A model generated the notes under the pieces. The model saw only the letters and a list, made by a program, of their open reading frames with translations, searched no databases and had not been told where the DNA came from. A DNA stretch of 64,000 nt from contig NW_022098031.1 of assembly GCF_002288925.2 (NCBI RefSeq), positions 3,440,848 through 3,504,847 on the forward strand, given 5' to 3'. Below are positions 35,883-47,477 of the stretch, one piece after another. The translations under genes were made by a program, and so were the position numbers. This DNA is from Delphinapterus leucas. Its lineage: Eukaryota; Chordata; Mammalia; Artiodactyla; Monodontidae. How positions within the stretch are numbered: position 1 is the stretch's first letter; each line of letters begins with the position of its first letter.

Positions 35883-36159
35883 GCATTACTCTAAATAGCA
35901 AATAAGCTATTACTATTAGAGCCTCAAAAACTATAGCATTAAATCACCAAATTAAGCGAATAAATGTATTCTTATATGGAAATTAATGGCTGTGCTTTAC
36001 GCAGTTTAGTGTCTCTGTTGAAATGCCATCCAATTTCAATTCAGAACTTTCTCGTCTCCTCTGACCTCTAGCAATTTTGTCAGCAGAGGTGGAAACTGAG
36101 GCTCTAAGCAAGTGAGTTTCATGAATAACAAAATTGCATCAAGTTATCTTTGCAACTTT

Positions 36160-36222
36160 TGTCTAGCATGTGGGCTGTCATACACTAGGTGCCCAATAAA
36201 TGCTTATTGACTTGAATGACTG
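36160..36222 (+). mobile_element. L2 or MIR 3' terminus, sense
   Basis: The phrase tacactaggtgcccaataaa followed by tgcttattgacttgaatga is the usual 3' end shared by L2 and MIR (cacatagtaggtgctcaataaatgtttgttgaatga type). Only the terminus is clear. Confidence 0.5.
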
Positions 36223-36439
36223 CAATTTTTACTAAATGATAATTTGTACTCCCTTCTTTTGGTCATGGCTCCAGAAAGAGAAGGAAGGCCCAGATCTTCC
36301 ACACACTGCACCCAGAGGCAGCAAAGGGTTAAAATCACTCTATATACCAGGAAACCACATCACTATGGAAAATCGAGGCCAAAGATGCACTCCTCTCACA
36401 CACAAGCGGGTACATGAGCCTAGATACTGACTTCACTCT

Positions 36440-37998
36440 TTCTTTTTTTTTTATTGATATAAAGAGTGAAATATATATTGATATATAATTCACATACCAT
36501 AAAATCCACCCTTTTAAAGGATATAATTCGGTATTTTTTAGAATATTCATGGAGCTGTGCAACGATCAACAGGACATCATTTCAGAACATTTTTTCACCT
36601 CAAAAACAAACCCTGTAGCCATTAACAGCCATTCCTCATTCCCTCAGCCCTCCAGTCTCTGGCAACCACTAATCTACTTTCTGTTTCTGGGGATTTGCCT
36701 AGTCTGAACATTTCATATAAATAATCATACAATATGTGACCATTTGTGACTGACTTTTCACTTAGCATGTTTTCAAGGTTCATCTGTATTGTAGTATATA
36801 TCTCTACTTCATTCCTTTTTATTGCCACATAACCTATTATATAAATTATTACATTTTATTTACCCATTCATCAGTTGATTGATATTAGGGTTGTTTTCAC
36901 TTTTTGGCTACTATAAATACCGCTGCTACAAACTTCTGTGTACAAGTCTTCGTGTGACATAGGTTTTCATTTCTCTTGGGTGTATGCCTAGGAGTGCAAC
37001 TGCTTAACTCGATTCTAAACATTTCGAGGAACTGCTAACCTGTTTTCCAGAGTGACTGTACCATTTTACAATCCCAGCAGCAATGTTTAAGATTTTAATG
37101 TCTCCACCTCCTAACAACACTCCTTATTGTCTTTCTGACTTTAGCCATCCTAGTGGGTATGAACTGGCATCTCGTTGTTTTAATTTGCATTTCTCTAATA
37201 GTGTTTTCAGGTGCTGACAATTTCTGTATCTTCTTTAGAGAAATATACACTCAAATATTTTACCTACTTTTAATTGGGTTGTCTTACCATTGGATTGTAA
37301 AAGTTTTTTATATCGGGGTCCCCAGCCCACCCCGCGACGAACCAGTCCGCGGCCTGTTAAGAACCAGGCTGCACAGTAGGAGGTGAGCAGCGGGCAAACA
37401 AGCGAAGCTTCATCTGCAGCTCCCCATCGCTCCCCATTAGCGCCTGAATCATGCCCCTTATCACTCGCATTACTGCCTGAACCATCCCCCTGCCACCCAA
37501 CTCCCCGCTCTGCCCTCATCTGTAGAAAAATTGTGTTCAATGAAACCGGTCCCTGGTGCCAATAACGTTGGGGACCGCTGCTTAATATAGCATGGATACT
37601 AGTCTCTTATCAGATAAATGAATTTCAAGTATTTTCTCCCATTCTATGGGTTATTGATTCACTTTCTTGATGTTGTCCTTTGTAGTACGACAAATTTTAA
37701 TTTTGATAAAGTCCAATCTATTTTTCCTTTTGTTGCTTATACTTTTGGTGTCATATCTAAGAAACCATTGCCTAATCCAAGATCATGAAAATTTACTCCT
37801 ACATTTTCTTTTAAAAGTTTTGTAGTGGTAGCTCTTACATTTAGGTCTGTAATCCATTTTGAGTTAATTTTGGTATACTTCACACCATATACAAAAGTCA
37901 TTCTTTTGCATGTGGATATCCAATTATTCTAGCACCATTTGTTGAAAAGACTCTTCTTTCCCCACTGAATTACCTTGGCAACCTGGTAGAACACTCTA
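36440..37998 (-). mobile_element. L1MA-like LINE 3' region, antisense, with nested MER1
   Basis: Reversed L1 3' UTR (attcacataccataaaatcc, gtctctggcaaccactaatc) is followed by the reversed ORF2 C-terminus (gtatgaactggcatctcgtt). It resumes after the MER1 insertion with gatactagtctcttatcaga, then tttgcatgtggatatccaat and cccactgaattaccttggca. The two parts are collinear, so one L1 was split by the transposon. The 68-codon minus-strand frame at 36622-36828 is L1 remnant. Confidence 0.85.
37314..37580. mobile_element. MER1-like hAT-Charlie DNA transposon, nested in L1
   Basis: Termini ggggtccccagcc and gttggggaccgctg are imperfect inverted repeats typical of MER1-class elements. Inside are aaccaggctgcacagtagga, then gaggtgagcagcgggcaaac, the phrase gcgaagcttcatctgcagct, and near the right end gaaaccggtccctggtgcc. 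The element is about 267 bp with no transposase, so it is non-autonomous. The 8-bp target duplication expected for hAT is blurred. It makes an isolated C+G-rich island in A+T-rich DNA. Confidence 0.8.
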
Positions 37999-37999
37999 T

Positions 38000-38420
38000 A
38001 GCTTCTTAAAGGCAAATGTTTATCTGTTTAGATAGTAACAGAATTTTCTAATTGTTCTAACATTAGATTTAAGGTTGTAGTTCATTTTTATAAGATTTTC
38101 TTGGGGTTCTATTCCCAAATCCTCTGTTTAAACTGGTAGCAACCCTAAATTTTTTTTTTTTTCATTTCAAAGACAATACTGTTTTAAGATCTAAACTTTA
38201 TTTTCTAGGTGTATTGTGCTAAGCATAATATCACATTGACTCTTTGGGACAACATTATGAAGAAAGTTCTAAAACATTAACTTAGTTGTAAGCTCTACTA
38301 TGGTTGTTCACTCTTTTAAAGAAAAACTATGAGCAGAAGCAGGACTCATTATGCAAAGCCAGAACACCCTTAAATTTACTAAAACAGCCAGTGTAGAAGA
38401 TAGCTCTTGCCTTAGAGCTG
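38000..38420. other. No recognised feature
   Basis: Unassigned A+T-rich DNA after the L1. Confidence 0.4.
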
Positions 38421-38429
38421 CCTGATAGA

Positions 38430-38890
38430 TCTTTGCTTTGCTTAACAGTACCCAGGTTTCATTTTAGGAAACAACTTTCCTTCCCTACACGATATCTTGC
38501 TGGAGCAGTAAATCAAGGTGCTATGTGCTCCCACTACAGACCCCCCAAGGAGTGCCTGAAGGTCTTATCATGGGTCTTTTCCTTTTTCCATCCATATAAG
38601 GATAAGTTGTGGCAACAACCTGAAATACAAGCTCTTAGAAATTCAAGCAAGGTAATGCAAGGACAGAGTAAGCAACCTGAGTTCATACATCCCATGGAGC
38701 TGCCAGAGAAAGATGATTAAAATGTTCCTACTCCCAAAAGCCATATTAATATGCCTGGTTCTGGTCTATCTGAAGCCTGGTTTATGTTACTCCTTTCAAT
38801 AATGGAAACTACACCATAAACTTCAAATAAATTCATTTGATTGCTTAAGCTAATCATAATAATTCACTGATTGAAAAAAAAGAACCTTAA
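38430..38890 (+). mobile_element. Possible old LTR remnant
   Basis: The 3' portion (acttcaaataaattcatttg, then attgcttaagctaatcataa and aagaaccttaact) resembles the terminus of old MaLR or ERVL LTRs, with AATAAA at 38827. The 95-codon frame 38433-38720 falls in its 5' part and has no recognised domain. The call rests on the 3' end only. Confidence 0.3.
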
Positions 38891-39480
38891 CTTATATAGT
38901 CAATTCCAAAGATATCACTAGAGATTTTAATCTTGTTTTCTAATATGATTTTTTTCCATAAATGAAAACTGATAAGCTTTCTCAGAGAGCCTGTTGAATA
39001 GCTGGGTCAACACAAATTACACAATTGCTTGATTTAATGAGCTTGTTTAAGCAGGTGGTTTCTAGCATCATTAATGTCATCATAACTTGTCTCCTTGTCT
39101 GGGAAACACCATCCCACTAACTTGCATACAGCTTTGTACATGTGTATATTCCTTAGATGCTTTTGACTTAAGTTAGCCAAACTGCTTTCCAAGTACTTTT
39201 CAAGGGAATATTAATTAATGGCAGACACCAAAAAACAGGGAAAGAACTGAATTTTGGCATGTGTTTTTAATTTAAAGATAAGAAGAAAGTGATAAGTTAC
39301 AAGATTTTTTTTTCCTGTCAAAATATTGTGGAATAAAGACTCAGTATGTGGGAACTACCACTCAACCTGATGGAGTAAATTTCCATGATCTTGGGTTAGG
39401 CAATGACTTCTTAGGTATGACATCAAAAGTAATAGCAACAATAGAAAAAAAAAAAGATCAACTGGGCTTTATCAAAAGTA
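38891..39480. other. No recognised feature
   Basis: Unassigned A+T-rich DNA. Confidence 0.4.
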
Positions 39481-39489
39481 AAGAAGTAA

Positions 39490-39715
39490 GAAGGCTTTAG
39501 AGGATTCCATCCTCTAGCCATTAAAATAGCCCCTGACTTTCTAATCTTTCCAGTTAAGGCCTCAGACACCATGGAGCAGAGACAAACATCCCCACATCTG
39601 GACTATGCCCTATCTAAATTTCTGACCCATGTATTCCATGAGCATACAAAATGATGACTGTTTTATATCACTAAGTTTTGAGGTTTTTTTTTTTAATAGC
39701 AACAGGAACAGATTT
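39490..39715 (+). mobile_element. MaLR-type solitary LTR 3' part
   Basis: Contains accatggagcagagacaaac, a later ggactatgccctatctaaat, then tatatcactaagttttgagg and a T run before agcaacaggaaca. This follows the familiar old-LTR ending (gccactaagttttgggg ... cagcaatag). No internal retroviral sequence is attached. Confidence 0.5.
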
Positions 39716-39799
39716 TGACTCCTGTAAGTGGGGTACCACCATAAAAAACCTAAAACATGCGCCAATAGATACCCAGAACAACAGATATGGTCTTGTCCC

Positions 39800-40540
39800 T
39801 TCCAATCTATTGGGAGGTACAGACAAGTAAATAAGCAACAGCAATAAAGAACTAAAAAGCACCACGATAAGATGAAATGACTGCACCGGAAGGTGAGCAT
39901 GAACACCTCTCCTTGTCTGTGGTTCTCAGGGAAGATTTCCTCTGTGTAGTGGCATCTAAAGCGAGGACAGAAAAGTAGGAAGACAATGTTCAAAACCAAA
40001 GCAAGATCATGTGTGAAGGCTCGGGGGCCATATAGCCATGCAACATTTGAGAACATACATTAAGTTTCTGTGTGACCGGAGCTCAGAATGTGAGGAAGTA
40101 AGAGGTGAATCTAAACTGAAGAAAGGGGAGGAGGTCAAGCCCTGAAATACTTTATACAACATTCTAAGTAGTTTTTTCTTACCCTAAGGGCGAGACCACC
40201 GATGTTTTAAGCACGGAGACAGCATGATTACACATCATTTTGAGTAACGTGGGGAGAACGCATTGAAAAGTAGTGGCAGAGAGAATGCGGAAAGCCACCA
40301 CAACAATCTAGGGAGATAGTGGGCTGAATTAAGTAGTTGCTACAGAGATGGAGAATCCTGAACAGATTCTAGAACGAGTTAAACAGTAAGATAGAGAAAA
40401 CTAGGAGTCAAGGATGAAGACCAGGTTTTTGACTTTAGCAAGGGATTGAATGGTAGAACCAGAGCCTGAGAAAGGGAACCAAAAAAGAAGAACAGCTGGT
40501 GGGGGAATATGGTAAATCATTATGAAGTGTTTGGCTCCTT
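39800..40540 (-). mobile_element. L2-type LINE 3' region, antisense, long
   Basis: Reads as reversed L2 in order: gacaagtaaataagcaacag, gttctcagggaagatttcct, agcaagatcatgtgtgaagg, gacagcatgattacacatca, caacaatctagggagatagt, and ggagtcaaggatgaagacca. At about 740 bp it is the longest L2-type remnant here. The 148-codon minus-strand frame at 39610-40056 overlaps it and the LTR and has no coherent domain. Confidence 0.55.
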
Positions 40541-41648
40541 CTAAATACAAAATGAAAAGAATTATAAACATGAGAAATTGATGGATTTCTCATATATATG
40601 AATATTTCTTCAGGGATGTTTTTAAAAATAGATGCTTAAAGAAAAAATGTAATAAGCATCAAATATTTGTACATTAAATATTAAAACATTTAAGAAATGT
40701 TTTTCACTATGTGGGAAAGGGATCAAGCCCCCCCTCCCCAGAATCAATGGTTGCTATTTTCAGTTTTAATATTCAATACATAAATATTCGCATCAAAAGG
40801 AAGAAACTATCCTTTAAGAAAATGCCTCTCCAAAAAGAAAAGATACCCAGATTCAGCAATCTAGTCTTTCAGAAAATGGGAAATCAATGAGAATCTTCAT
40901 GCTTGTGTGTTTGGAATTACTTAACAAGCCATCACGTGGCCACTGAACCAAATTCTGTCTCATATCACAGCCCAGCACCCCTACACTGAGAGACCAGATT
41001 AGCTATACTCATCAACTAAAAATAAACACTTCCTTCCCTACCACAATTTGCCTCTTAACTCAGCTGGGCAAAACAACACAATATTCATTGTGATTGACAG
41101 AATACTTTCAGATCTAATTATAATTTCCACCAGTTTCTGAACATGTTTTGTTTTCAATATGAATTCCAACACAACTGGATGACTCACACATCAATATGAA
41201 TCGAGGGCTCTGGTGATGACAAACATCTGTACTGTTGCACATGCAGATGATAAACTGGTAGGATTAGAGTTTATTTTGTTCACAGAATAATGTGAATAAG
41301 GCCAAGGTCAAAAGCTTAGTCCTTTTTTGGGGAATTCGAAATTGCTTTCTTTAACCTAGCACCCCTAACACAAGCTAATGTGTTCATAAAGGCATACAAC
41401 TGATTCCAAGGGTATCCTTGTATCAAGGCTGTATTATGAAAAACCCATGGACACTTCCAGAAAATCAAATTAATGTTTATGCCTCGGTGACTGTGTATCA
41501 GGAGCTCTCAGTTTGTCTCACACGCTGTTCAGTCAGCACCACACAAAAATAGTGTTCTAACACCTTGACATTTTTCAGTCTTACTGTTGAAGCTTTTACC
41601 TTACTATGTTTCTTGCCATACTTCATTATTATCTCCTAATTCTGTACG
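40541..41648. other. No recognised feature
   Basis: Unassigned A+T-rich DNA. Part of it may belong to the unclassified repeat whose copy 2 begins at 41650, because copy 1 is cut off by an L1 at that side. Confidence 0.35.
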
Positions 41649-41649
41649 T

Positions 41650-41874
41650 TTGTGATTTTCTGATTCGTTTTTGCATTTAGAGTTCTACCTTGGCCCTAGT
41701 ACCTGACAATGAGCACTATTTCTGCAGCTACATTGCTCTGCCTCCTTACTCAGGGCAGGAATCAGAGTCTCTCACCCCTTGGCCTCCAGCCACCATGACT
41801 CCATATTCTGTATAATCCAGCCTAGCAGATGGGCCACTCTATCTTGGTTCAAGCCCTCACCACACTTTCCCTTA
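41650..41874 (-). repeat. Unclassified dispersed repeat, copy 2
   Basis: Reverse-complement partner of 31296-31507. Blocks on the plus strand include tgtgattttctgattcg, cctccttactcagggcagg, accatgactccatattctg and gggccactctatcttggttc. The 120-codon frame starting at 41779 overlaps its edge. Confidence 0.7.
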
Positions 41875-42890
41875 AAGTTCTCAAGGAAAGCCAGCCAAGA
41901 TCTCCTAAACTTTAGAGATGAATTGCCAATGGCCTATATAATACTGCCACTTGAATGTCTTCCAGGAATCTTAAACCGAAAACCACATTTGGACCCTATC
42001 TCCCATCTCCCCACCCATCGATCAATTCCTTCTTCCAAATGGTTGCTTACACCAGAAATAAGGGAGACATTCTTGGAACTCTCCTTTCCCTCACCACACA
42101 CCAAAGCCTGTCTTGTCAATTCTGGCTCCAAAACCCAGTAGAAACACTCTTAACTACTCTCCAGTTACCTGACTCTTAGATTAACTGATATTTTCCATTT
42201 CTTCTATAAAAAGACACTGACTGGCGACCATGGCACACTGAATGCTTGCAACCAATACAAGGTTTACTTCTAGCATCACCCTACATTTTTACTCCCTCCA
42301 ATCAAATGGCATCTGTGCCAGAAGTCAGTTGTATTTTTCTCCAAACTTGCTGATACCAATATGCACTTATTACTGAAATTATATATTTCAATTATATACT
42401 ATATAAACTGGTTAATGTTGAATTTTAAAAAGCTTGGCTCTACAAAAACAAGGTAGAATGTTTGGGAAGATTTCCAAGAAAAATTGCTATATGAATTTTT
42501 AAATCCCATAATGGACAAAACTGGGAAAAAAAAAAAAGAAGCTAGAAAGTTCTGTGCTGTCATTCTCATCCCTGCTTCATAAAGACATTTACAGGTATCT
42601 TTCAATTCTTGCTTCAGGTAAGGGAGCCAAAACCAGAAATAATGGAAGATGTAACTATGGGTATGGTTCACACAAAAGCCAACCAAACAAAATCAGTTCA
42701 GAACTCCAATTCACAGATTCACATTCAACGAATGGTCCCAAGCTGTATCAAAAGATTGGCAATGAGTATTTATATTCTTTAAGTTAAAATAAAATATAGG
42801 ACCTGCATATATATTTTTTAGTACTTCTCTTTAACCAGATTTTTCAACTAACTAACCAACCAGTGCAAATTCCATTGGATAATATAAATA
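41875..42890. other. No recognised feature
   Basis: Unassigned DNA with a 12-A run near 42527. Frames on both strands at 41779-42179 overlap and have no recognisable domain. Confidence 0.4.
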
Positions 42891-42892
42891 AT

Positions 42893-42972
42893 AATAGTAG
42901 CTAATATTTACTGATATGAACCCTGTACCAAACACAACTATCCTCATTTTACAGATAATGGAACTGAGGGCT
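42893..42972 (-). mobile_element. MIR fragment, antisense
   Basis: Short reversed MIR core: aatagtagctaatatttact, then cctcattttacagataatgg and aactgagg. Confidence 0.6.
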
Positions 42973-42974
42973 GC

Positions 42975-43650
42975 ATCTGTATATCCTGACCCTGCCCATC
43001 ACTTTGACCACCCTTATATTCCTTCAGTAGCCTCTTAGCCAGTCTCTACACTTCCACTCTCACTCCTTCACCAACTTTCATGAATCAATGAATAGCAGAA
43101 AGTATTTTTTAATTCAACCCTACTTATGCCATCCCCTACTTAAAGCTTTTCAATGTCATTACACTTGGAAAAATATTCAAAATCCTTACAAGGTTCTTCT
43201 TGACCTGGCACTTATATATTTCTCCCTCTTTCTCTCCTAACCCATGCTTCCTTGTTCACTGCATTCCAGTTAACTTGGCCTTCTTTTAGTTTTCACAATG
43301 TGCCAAGATCTTTCCCATTTCTAAGAATTTTTCCATGCTGTTTACTCTGTTAAAACGATTCTCTTTTTTAGTTTCTCTTCATCCTTCAGACCTCAAACTG
43401 AGCATCAACTTGTCTCAGAATTCCAATTTAATTACCTCTTCTTGCTAATATTTAAACTCATTAGCACTCAATAATTTTCTTTCATAAGACAGGACAATTG
43501 AAAAGTATGTATTTATTTGTGATTATTTTACTCCTGTCTTTCAGGGGGTAAGAGCCATATGTATTTCATTCACCTCCACCATACCTCCCACAGTACCTTT
43601 AATCTAGAAGATAAACTCACAAATAATTATTCAATGAATCAATCCATCAA
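42975..43650 (+). mobile_element. L2 LINE 3' region, sense
   Basis: Long collinear L2 wording: ccacccttatattccttcag, tacttaaagcttttcaatgt, atccttacaaggttcttctt, ttcactgcattccagttaac, tcatccttcagacctcaaac, ggtaagagccatatgtattt and attattcaatgaatcaatcc at the end. No open frame of note. Confidence 0.65.
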
Positions 43651-43748
43651 CGTTCATATCTGAAGCAGAGAACAGAGGCAATGCCAAAAAGTTTTCAAGT
43701 GGCCATAAAACGTCCACTACCAAAGGGTTTCCTAAAAATGGGTGATGG

Positions 43749-43950
43749 GGTTTCCCTGGTGGCGCAGTGGTTGGGAGTCCGCCTGCCGATGCAGGGGGCG
43801 CGGGTTCGTGCCCGGGTCCGGGAGGGTCCCGCGTGCCGCGGAGTGGCTGGGCCCGTGGGCCGTGGCTGCTGGGCCTGCGCGTCCGGAGCCTCCCGCGACG
43901 GGAGGGGCCGCGGTGGCGAGAGGCCCACGTACCGCAAAAAAAAAAAAAAA
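43749..43950 (+). mobile_element. CHR-type tRNA-derived SINE, CpG-rich copy
   Basis: Head tttccctggtggcgcagtgg, B-box-like ggttcgtgcc, body ending acgtaccgc, and a clean A tail. It is flanked by ggtgatgg at 43741-43748 and 43951-43958. The body is unusually rich in C+G and CpG compared with the other copies (for example gagggtcccgcgtgccgcgg), and this explains overlapping stop-free frames of 60-126 codons on both strands. Confidence 0.95.
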
Positions 43951-43959
43951 GGTGATGGT

Positions 43960-44808
43960 CACTCTCCAGTGATGCTGTGAAATATCTCCAGGTATGAGAC
44001 TCCTCCACCACCTACATTATATTCTGTTTCTATTTTAACCATCATTATATTTGAGATGTCTAATTCATGAACTCAGAATTGTATTCCTCTTCATCACTGA
44101 TCTAGTAAATCTACCAAATAATATCTATGTAACATTAGAATTTGTATTCACTTTCTTAACTTAGGCAGATATTAAAAATATTAAATATATAGGTCATTTG
44201 ATTGTATAGTAGAATACTGTTCCAGAAATCAAAATAGTTCCTAAGACAGCCAGTAGCCCATCTACATACACTAACATCTCCCTTCTTCCATGAACTGCAC
44301 TTGAGAAGAAAACATCAAGTCTTCACGCAAGCTCTAGTGTTATTTTAGACACAATCCCAGCAAGCATAGCTTGCAGTCAGAATTAGCAAATAAAGAGGAT
44401 TGGCCTTCTAGAAGTAGGCACATTGCCAGTGGTGAGAAATAACAGTAGACATGAGAAGTCACAAAAAGACAGCTGTCTGGATCCGTTTAGTACATGGTCA
44501 AGTAGGGCTACATATTTTAATATATCCTGAGGACAGTGTCATGTCAGTGGGCAGTGTAATAAAAATGCCTAATGATGACCTTATATTATGAAGAAAATGT
44601 ATATTATTTTCACTGTGTACTGCTTCAAAAGACAAGGAAGAGAGTACTACATCACAGGGGGGAAATCACCTGAAAAACATGTATTTATCTGGAATATGTC
44701 ATTTCCTGACAACATGTCACAAAATCAAGGTATTACGCTATCTTAGAGTTTTGCATTCCATGCCTTATTAAAATAAAATAAAAATAGGCTCCAAAAAGTT
44801 TCAAACAT
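43960..44808. other. No recognised feature
   Basis: Unassigned A+T-rich DNA between two SINEs. Confidence 0.4.
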
Positions 44809-44819
44809 AAAACTTTCCT

Positions 44820-45042
44820 GGGGCTTCCCTGGTGGTGCAGTGGTTGAGAGTCTGCCTGCCAATGCAGGGGATACGGGTTTGTGCCCCGGTCCGGGAGGAT
44901 CCCACATGCCGCGGAGCGGCTGGGCCCGTGAGCCATGGCCGCTGAAACTGCACGTCCGGAGCCTGTGCTCCGCAACAGGAGAGGCCACAACAGTGAGAGG
45001 CCCACGTACCGCAAAAAAAAAAAAAAAAAGAGAAAAAGAAAA
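44820..45042 (+). mobile_element. CHR-type tRNA-derived SINE with long A-rich tail
   Basis: Head gggcttccctggtggtgcag, B-box-like gggtttgtgcc, body ending acgtaccgc, then an A tail diversified to agagaaaaagaaaaaa. It is flanked by perfect aaaactttcct duplications at 44809-44819 and 45043-45053. Confidence 0.95.
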
Positions 45043-45054
45043 AAAACTTTCCTA

Positions 45055-45535
45055 ATATTCCTCTAAAGAAGGGGCATAACATAAATTACCAAAATAAAAG
45101 ATTAATCATTCTGCTTCAGTGATTTTATAATTGTGAAGTGCCCATCTTTTGAGAATAAGACTTAGATTAATAAGGGACATAAGAAAATAGTGCAGCATAA
45201 AACTTTCCAAAGTATTAAAGCACTTTAACCTAACAGTCTTCCAAACAGATGAACTAGGTTGAAAGTCTAACATTTCCAAAATAATAATACAAAATGATTA
45301 CATATTATACGTACTTATGTATTTATATTTGATTCCCACTGTACATTATCTTTGGATTCTCTCAAAGCATATTCTTCACAAACTGCTAAAATAGGAGCCC
45401 AAAGTAAATACAGTAAATGGAAACCTGCTTGATCAAGAATCATGTAGACTAATTCAAACACTGATTACTAGAAATTTAACTACCAATCAAAATTAGAGAT
45501 TATAAAACTGCAAAGACAAAAATTATAATAGAAAT
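45055..45535. other. No recognised feature
   Basis: Unassigned A+T-rich DNA. Confidence 0.4.
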
Positions 45536-45537
45536 TA

Positions 45538-45765
45538 TGTTTACTATGTGCCAGATATTGTTCTAAGTAAGCATATTATCAGAAGGATCTCATCTAATCC
45601 TTAGAACAAAGCTAGCAAGTAGGTACTATTATAATCCCCAGTTAAAGCTGGAAAACCTAAGGCACAGAAAGGTTTATATGTTGCTTTAAAATTGCACAGC
45701 TAGTAAATGATGAAGTTGGATAAGATTCCTGAAAGTCCACCTTCAGAACATACTTTTAACCATAC
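45538..45765 (-). mobile_element. MIR SINE, antisense
   Basis: Reversed MIR: tactatgtgccagatattgt, then ctcatctaatccttagaaca, then ggtactattataatccccag and gcacagctagtaaatgatga. Confidence 0.85.
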
Positions 45766-45769
45766 CAAA

Positions 45770-46235
45770 ACACTATCAATGAGGTCTTTAACTATGCACA
45801 TAAAAGACACAGCTATATTTCATTTTTAGAAAGTTGTTATGTGGAATACATATAAAAGTGATATAAAACAAAATTTTGGAGAATGCTTTTTTCCTCAAGT
45901 GTTTGTTTTATATGTGAAGAAAAGCACAAAGTGCCAATGATTTAATACAAAATAAGATGCATTCAATGATCTTCAAAACATTCTAATTCAATGACCTCAA
46001 AATATTTTACTGTTTTAAACAAAAGGTTATAGAAGAATAGCAGTATGCTCTTCTTCAAACTGCCTCAAATCCCAGAAGCCAGTAGTCTATAAAGAGTGTG
46101 CTACTGTATAAATTAACAATATAACACAGAGTTATAACCAGTGTCTTAGAATCAGCAGAGTCAAAAGGCATGCATTAGACATGTAAATTTTCAATGTAGA
46201 CAAAACAGTCTTCTGTCTATCCTAGAAAATGCCAT
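45770..46235. other. No recognised feature
   Basis: Unassigned A+T-rich DNA. Confidence 0.4.
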
Positions 46236-46244
46236 CTAGGATTT

Positions 46245-47475
46245 TCATAGCTAGAGAGGAAAAGTCAATGCCTGGCTTCAAAGCATCTAAGGACAGGCTG
46301 ACTCTTTTGTGAGGGGGTTAATGCAGCTGATGACTTAAAGTTGAAGCCAATGCTCATTTTACCATTCCCAAAATCCTAGGGTCCTTAAGAATTATGCTCA
46401 ACCTACTCTGCCTGGGCTCTGTAAACGGAACAACAAAGCCTGGATGACAGCACATCTGTTGACAACTTGCTCTGATGGAGATGTACAAGATTCATGTTGT
46501 TTTCATGCCTGCTAACACAACATCCATTCTGCAGTCCATGGATCAAGGAGTCATTACGACTTTCCAGTCATTATTTAAGAAACACATTTTCTAAGGCTAC
46601 AATTGTCATAGATAGTGATTCCTCTGAAGGATGTGGGCAAAGTCAATTGAAAAACTCTGGAAAGGATTCATTATTCTAAATGCCGTTAAGAACATTTGTG
46701 ATTCATGGGAAGAGGTCAGAATATCAACATTAACAGAAGTTTGAAATAAGTCAATTCAAAGAGGGGTTCAAGACTTCAGAGGAAATAACTGCCGATGTGG
46801 TGAAAATAACAAGAAAACCAGAATTAGAAGTGGAACCTGAAGATGGGACTGAATTGCTGCAATCTCATAATAAAACTTGAAAGGATAAGGAGCTACTTCT
46901 TATGGATAAGCAAAGAAAGCGTTCTCTTGAGATGAAACCTACCCTGAGTGAAGATGCTATGAAGGTTGTTGAAATGATGACAAAGGATTTAAAAATTACA
47001 TAAACCTAGTTTATATAACAATGGCAGGGTTTGATAAAATAGACTCCAATTTTGAAAGAAGTTCTACTGTGGGTAAAATGATATCAAACAGCATTGATGC
47101 TACAGAGAAATCATTCGTGAACAGAAGAGTCAATCGATGCAGCAAACCTCACTGTGGTCTTCTTTTAAGAAATTCCCACAGCCATCCCAGCCTTCAACCA
47201 CGCTGATGGGTCGGCAGCATCAACACTTAGGCAAGACCCGCCACCAGCAGAAAGATTACACCTTGCTGAAGACTCAGAGATGGTTAGGATTTTTTTTAAC
47301 AATAAGGTATTTCTAAATTAAGTTATGCACATATTTTAGACATAATGGTATTGCACACTTGATAGACTATAGTGTAAATATAAACTTTCGTGTGCACTAG
47401 GAAACCAAAAAATTCATGTGATTCCCTTTATTGCACTGGGCTGGAACCAAACCCACAATGTCTTGAGGTGTGCAT
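46245..47475 (+). mobile_element. Tigger1 DNA transposon, 5'-truncated and internally deleted
   Basis: The wording follows Tigger1, a pogo-like Tc1/mariner element of mammals: tgcctggcttcaaagcatct, tcctagggtccttaagaatt, catgcctgctaacacaacat, gattcctctgaaggatgtgg, and gaagtggaacctgaagatgg. It continues to gaaccaaacccacaatgtct and a right terminus near 47475. The left TIR and the first half of the transposase are missing. A jump from gacaacttg to ctctgatggagatgtac near 46465-46485 marks loss of internal sequence. Confidence 0.9.
46320..47280 (+). pseudogene. Tigger1 transposase remnant
   Basis: Decayed C-terminal half of a pogo-type DDE transposase. Translated pieces in different frames include FDKIDSNFERSSTVGKM (from about 47024). 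Frameshifts and stops separate the pieces. The internal deletion near 46465-46485 removes the segment where the family carries one of its catalytic aspartates, so this copy could not transpose. It is not a domesticated Tigger-derived host gene, which would keep an open frame. Confidence 0.8.
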
Positions 47476-47477
47476 GT

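Larger units (their letters stand above)
34384..36430. other. No recognised gene; A+T-rich unassigned DNA
   Basis: Holds a 23-bp-period duplication at 35846-35882 and a short L2/MIR-like terminus at about 36160-36220 (ctaggtgcccaataaatgct). Open frames are short and featureless. Confidence 0.4.

Noticed and set aside
37314..37580. C+G-rich island that could be a promoter or exon
   Set aside because: The termini and internal wording identify a MER1-like transposon, and the flanking L1 is continuous across it.
39610..40056. 148-codon minus-strand frame with many hydrophobic residues
   Set aside because: It spans the junction of an LTR remnant and an L2-type remnant and shows no consistent domain. 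The hydrophobic look comes from A+T-rich purine runs on the other strand.
43631..44011. 126-codon minus-strand Arg/Pro-rich frame
   Set aside because: It is a reading of the CpG-rich SINE at 43749-43950.
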